Source: Hybos culiciformis (taxonomy: Eukaryota; Arthropoda; Insecta; Diptera; Hybotidae). Taken from it: a DNA stretch of 64,000 nucleotides. Below, piece by piece: positions 60,293 to 64,000 of the stretch. Both the position numbers and the translations under genes were made by a program. Below the pieces are notes generated by a model. That model was not told the origin of the DNA. It ran no database searches and saw nothing but the letters and a program-made list of their open reading frames with translations. The stretch is from contig OZ023273.1 in NCBI GenBank assembly GCA_964007475.1, positions 63,560,108 to 63,624,107 on the forward strand, given 5' to 3'. The number at the start of each line of letters is the position of its first letter. Within the stretch, counting starts at the first letter, position 1.

Positions 60293-62828
60293 ATTTCATT
60301 ATTACAGTGCAATATAAATAATAAAGATATGTGATTGAATTAACATAATAATACATTTTAATACATACATTTCAGATTAAGATTACAAAATTACAACACT
60401 ATAAGTAATTTATTGCATAAAAATATAATTCCTTGAGCTTTTTTTTGGTAATAATTCTAGAACAAGTTAAATCACCGGTTCCTTACCCTACAAGGAAATG
60501 TACAGATATGAATACAATCATAGGAACATTATGTACATTCGTATAAAAAATATATTATTTGAATTATATTTTGGTTCATTGATTCGATTAATTTTGTACA
60601 CCCTTTTGTTGGAAATTTTTTTTTAAATCCCAAATTTTATTTTTCAAGGTTAGTCTTTTAAAAACTATTATGGAAAAAAAATATAAAGACATCGTTTTTA
60701 AAATAAATACGTTAAAAGAAAAAGTGGCCTCTCAGCAAAAATAAAATTAAATTGATTTATGAAATTTTCATTAAAACAATCAAATACCAAAGATATAAGT
60801 TGCATACCAAAATCAATTGTGATACCTACAGTAGTATGTATCATACATCAATTTTTCAATTTGTTGGTTGATTGGTTGGGTTACGTTTCGATTAAGAAAT
60901 TTAGTTTAAAGGAACAGAAAATAGAAATATTAAAGTTTTCATCAAAATGTTTTTAAAAAATTATGTCAAAATTAAAATGTTAAGCCCGTTCTTTCAATAA
61001 TAATAAATTAAAAGGGTTTGACAGTGAAATCAACAAATTAAAGTTTTTTGGGTTTTATCAGATGAATCGAAATAATATTATTGATGTTCAGCTAAATATG
61101 AACTCATTACTTATTAAGCTAAATTATTTTCAAATTTTCAAATTAAAATTGTTTGTATTTTTTTTTTCTTTGAAAATTTGATTGATTATATAATAAAATT
61201 CTGAATTCAAAATCTTGGAAATCGCGACGAAAGGACGAAATTGATATTTAATTTATACTTGAAAGTAATTAGTTTTATGTAAAAAAAATTTAAAACGATA
61301 GAGAGCATGAATAACTTCACTCCGGAATTATTCACCTCTCTCCTTTTATAAATATTTTGTCTATATTTTCTAATTTTTTGTTTTAACTGAATAAAGATTT
61401 TTAAGGGTCATTTTTGTCATCATCAATATAAATGGATGTCAATATAGAAAACAGTTCAGTTTTTTTTTCAGACAAATGTTATGTGTGTACAAAATTGATA
61501 GACAAAGCTCTGTAATAAAAAAAAAATTAACGATAAAAACTTTTTAATTAGATGTCCGAAAAAAATATTAATAATGAGATATTATTTCATTGAATCGTAA
61601 GATTCATATATATACAATATTTTTCAATTTAAGTATCAATCAATGACAATAAAAAAAAACTTCTTCAATTATCGTAATCCATAATTTAAAACTAATGTTA
61701 AAAATTGTGAAATATTATTTCTTTGTGTGCAAGTACATAATACAAATAGGAAAACATCATAATATATTATGTATATTTAATAGTAATTATTACATATACT
61801 GATATACATATGTTTATCCATTTATAAGAAAAATATTATATGACTTGATATTGGCATTCTCACCAAGAAATTCTTAAAATAATGCAGATATAATAATACC
61901 ATATTGTAGTTGGCACAAAAAAATCATTTCTATGGTCCAAATTAGTTCTTTATTTTCTTTTTTTATTTTTTCATAAAAATCTGAAAATAGAGCATTCATG
62001 ACTTGATGGAGAAGGCCAATTGTTCCACAACTTATTGGAAAAAAAAACTATTGTGATCTTGATGCAATAAATTTAAAACCATACTATCCGAACTTCTAAA
62101 GTACAAGTTATATAAATTTCTTTATATATATATTAGGTACAGTTAAAAAAAGGCACAACAACAATAATATATTAATTGACATTAAAAATAAGAACTGAAA
62201 TATCTTCCATATATATTCCATATAGCGATGCTATTTAAAGCAAAATCTTATCAATTATGTAAACTTTAGAGCTTTAAATAAATAAAGAAAAAAACGTCCT
62301 TGAGCATAAATCAATGGTGTCATAATTTTTGTAACTAAATTAAATTTGTTTAAATTTTGCTAAAATCTTTTTAAATTTAGTATTGTGTAACTAAAAAACT
62401 TAAATCTTATAGAAAAAAAACAAGATTAGGATAGGTAGATATTATCTGACTTTTTACATATATTTTAAACCGCTTACAGAACGCTTCCATTTTTAAATAA
62501 TTATTAGATACTTATTTAAGCTACTCTACTTCAACAAAAAAGTGTAAATCATTCCATAATTAAAGTAATTAACTAACTGAATCCTACTTTCAGTTTGGAT
62601 GCACAACGTCTGTTCGAAAGGCTCATCCATTTTTTTTTTATCTTTTAATGCAAAGGGCTATTGCAAACCTCTAAAAAAAAAATACGATGTCTGTATTTAC
62701 GTATTTTTTTCGTTTTAATTTTCGTAAAAAATGTTATTCTATTTATTAACAAATAAATAGAAGTATTGTAAATTAAATAATTAAAAAAAAAATATTGAAA
62801 TTATAATAAGTTATTTATTATCGAATAA
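60293..62828. other. AT-rich sequence, no supported gene
   Basis: No gene recognised. The right end is the 3' flank of the gene that begins beyond the window; the 65-codon frame at 60759-60956 is unsupported. Confidence 0.45.
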
Positions 62829-62834
62829 TTTATT
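62829..62834 (-). terminator. Candidate polyadenylation signal AATAAA
   Basis: tttatt on the plus strand reads AATAAA on the minus strand about 95 bp after the stop codon at 62929. Such hexamers are frequent in AT-rich DNA, so position is the main support. Confidence 0.4.
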
Positions 62835-62928
62835 TTTACTATTTAAAATAAAAATTTAGAATCATTAAAATTATAAAAAAAGAATTACATCCTTATAGTT
62901 AATATAAATCCGACATTGGAATTAACGA

Positions 62929-64000
62929 CTACTCTTTTTTTTTCTTAGACTTGGGAGTTGAAATTGTTTTAAACGGAACTCTCCTTGGTGTTTTCAAACC
63001 TATTTCTTCAGTTGTTTCTTTAACAGAATTCAAATCTTTAATATTTTCTGTAACACTCTCATCGTGTGAATCTTCATAAACTAGTCGAAAGTCTTCCGTG
63101 ACACTCAAATCTGCTATCGGTTCTTCAATTTTTGATTTTTCAGGAACCACAATAATTTGTTTAAAAGATTCAGAATCAATAGGTAAAGGCCACGCATCCA
63201 TTGCTTCTTCAATTAAATCTGTTTCCTCTGTTTCATATATAATCAAAGCTCTTGGTTTTGATTTTATTCCAGATTTTTGAATGTTCTTTATACTTTTTGG
63301 AGTAATTTCTTCTGCTTTTGATTCAGTTTTATTTAATATATGTTCTTTTCGCGAATTTGATGGTGTTTCGGTGTGAGCTGAACTTGATGGTGTTAAACGT
63401 GGATGACGTCGAATTGAAATTTGAGTAGCTGGACGAGATTTTTTTTCAGGCGACGAAAACTTCTCATCAGAACTTATAATATTTTTATCGATAATAATAT
63501 TCTCAGTAACGGATATTGGTATTTGAACTTTTGACTGCTCAGTGGACTGTCCGGGAGAGTTATGGATAGCTGTTATACAGGCAGATCTTGGTGTTCTACG
63601 AATTTCAATCGGTTTTGGCGCATTTTCTCTGTCTGAAGTAGAGTTAAGTAACTTCGTTTCTTGTTTATTTGAAGTAGGAGTTATTATTAAAGCCGAATTT
63701 AATTTGTTATCAGATTCAGATCTGGAGTCTTTTTGATCAGAAGTTGTAGTGGATATCAATATTTCTTCTTTTGACGACGTTGTTGGCAAATTTTCTTTAG
63801 GTTTTTTTCTAAATGCAATCTGAGTTGGAGGTTTGTTTTCAATTAATCTGGATTTTTTTGGTTCATTGTTAGTTGCTGATTCATTTTGATTAGCTTGCAC
63901 TACGATCTTAGTTTCTTCAATTTTCACTTCATTGGTGATATCGTTTTCAATATTATATGCTTCACCAATTTCATTTTCCGCAAAAGTTATCAAAGAACAA
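62929..64000 (-). CDS. Disordered, low-complexity protein, C-terminal part
   Basis: The minus-strand frame is open from the window edge to TAG at 62929, at least 354 residues. The nominal first codon at 63993 is TTG, and the frame continues upstream without a stop, so the start lies outside the window. The sequence is rich in S, T, E, K and P and looks intrinsically disordered. It has three copies of a motif of the form P/A-x-x-I-x-I/F-R-R/K-x-P-R/K, as PPTQIAFRKKPK (about 55-66), PKPIEIRRTPR (about 126-136) and PATQISIRRHPR (about 188-199). The C-terminus is basic (TPRRVPFKTISTPKSKKKKE), possibly a nuclear localisation signal. An acidic block with DLIEEAMDAWPLPIDSESF lies near 258-276. Composition is clearly less AT-rich than the neighbourhood, supporting a real gene. 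I do not recognise the family. Splice sites cannot be judged because the upstream part is missing. Confidence 0.7.
   Translation of the reverse strand, partial: CSLITFAENEIGEAYNIENDITNEVKIEETKIVVQANQNESATNNEPKKSRLIENKPPTQIAFRKKPKENLPTTSSKEEILISTTTSDQKDSRSESDNKLNSALIITPTSNKQETKLLNSTSDRENAPKPIEIRRTPRSACITAIHNSPGQSTEQSKVQIPISVTENIIIDKNIISSDEKFSSPEKKSRPATQISIRRHPRLTPSSSAHTETPSNSRKEHILNKTESKAEEITPKSIKNIQKSGIKSKPRALIIYETEETDLIEEAMDAWPLPIDSESFKQIIVVPEKSKIEEPIADLSVTEDFRLVYEDSHDESVTENIKDLNSVKETTEEIGLKTPRRVPFKTISTPKSKKKKE

Noticed and set aside
60117..60356. Tyrosine-rich 79-codon minus-strand frame
   Set aside because: Translation of the (TAA)n microsatellite.
63098..63736. Two plus-strand frames of 60 and 64 codons
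   Set aside because: Antisense shadows of the long minus-strand gene at the right edge.
1..64000. tRNA, rRNA, CRISPR, bacterial operon features
   Set aside because: No cloverleaf, ribosomal core or regularly spaced spacer array was recognised. Introns and transposon types show nuclear eukaryotic DNA, so prokaryotic features were not called.

Overview
This window looks like repeat-rich, gene-poor, very AT-rich nuclear DNA from an animal, most likely an insect. The evidence is a gene with short GT-AG introns (55-127 bp for most), several hAT-type DNA transposons with 8-bp target-site duplications, a SINE/RTE-like retroposon, and long low-complexity stretches. No prokaryotic feature is present. 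The order is not settled; the many tacatatgta-like strings are reminiscent of Diptera, which is only an impression.

The genic core lies on the minus strand at 27.5-33.1 kb. A nine-exon gene (33071 to 30085) was rebuilt here by splice sites and reading-frame phase. It encodes about 562 residues with an N-terminal SAM domain and a layout resembling SAMD3-like proteins. Its stop codon is 55 bp upstream of the ATG of a second minus-strand gene, a C2H2 zinc-finger, transposase-like protein. That gene is broken by a perfect 32-bp tandem duplication and by a second frame break. The pair is the best candidate in the window for a poorly described system. At the right edge a third minus-strand gene (62929 to the window end) encodes a low-complexity protein with three copies of an isoleucine/arginine motif; it continues beyond the window. 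A short GC-richer block near 18.35 kb looks like one isolated exon of a further gene.

Most other recognisable content is mobile or repetitive. From left to right: a foldback at 0.5-1.0 kb; a dispersed repeat at 1.2-1.8 kb (second copy at 45.4-45.8 kb) carrying a roughly 63-bp tandem array; a tandem duplication at 4.3 kb; a foldback followed by a non-LTR retrotransposon tail at 5.06-5.55 kb; a hAT MITE at 7.16 kb; a decayed hAT at 8.9-10.4 kb; a hAT 3' fragment at 13.7 kb; an element with inverted subterminal repeat arrays at 34.5-35.3 kb; a 200-N assembly gap; a composite satellite block with about 117 copies of a 12-bp GC-rich minisatellite at 36.6-39.0 kb; a 1.9-kb giant inverted repeat with 8-bp target duplication at 43-44.9 kb; and nested insertions at 56.1-59.0 kb.

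The remaining tens of kilobases are AT-rich sequence in which no gene could be supported. They may be intergenic or intronic. All calls come from reading the sequence; no database search was run.
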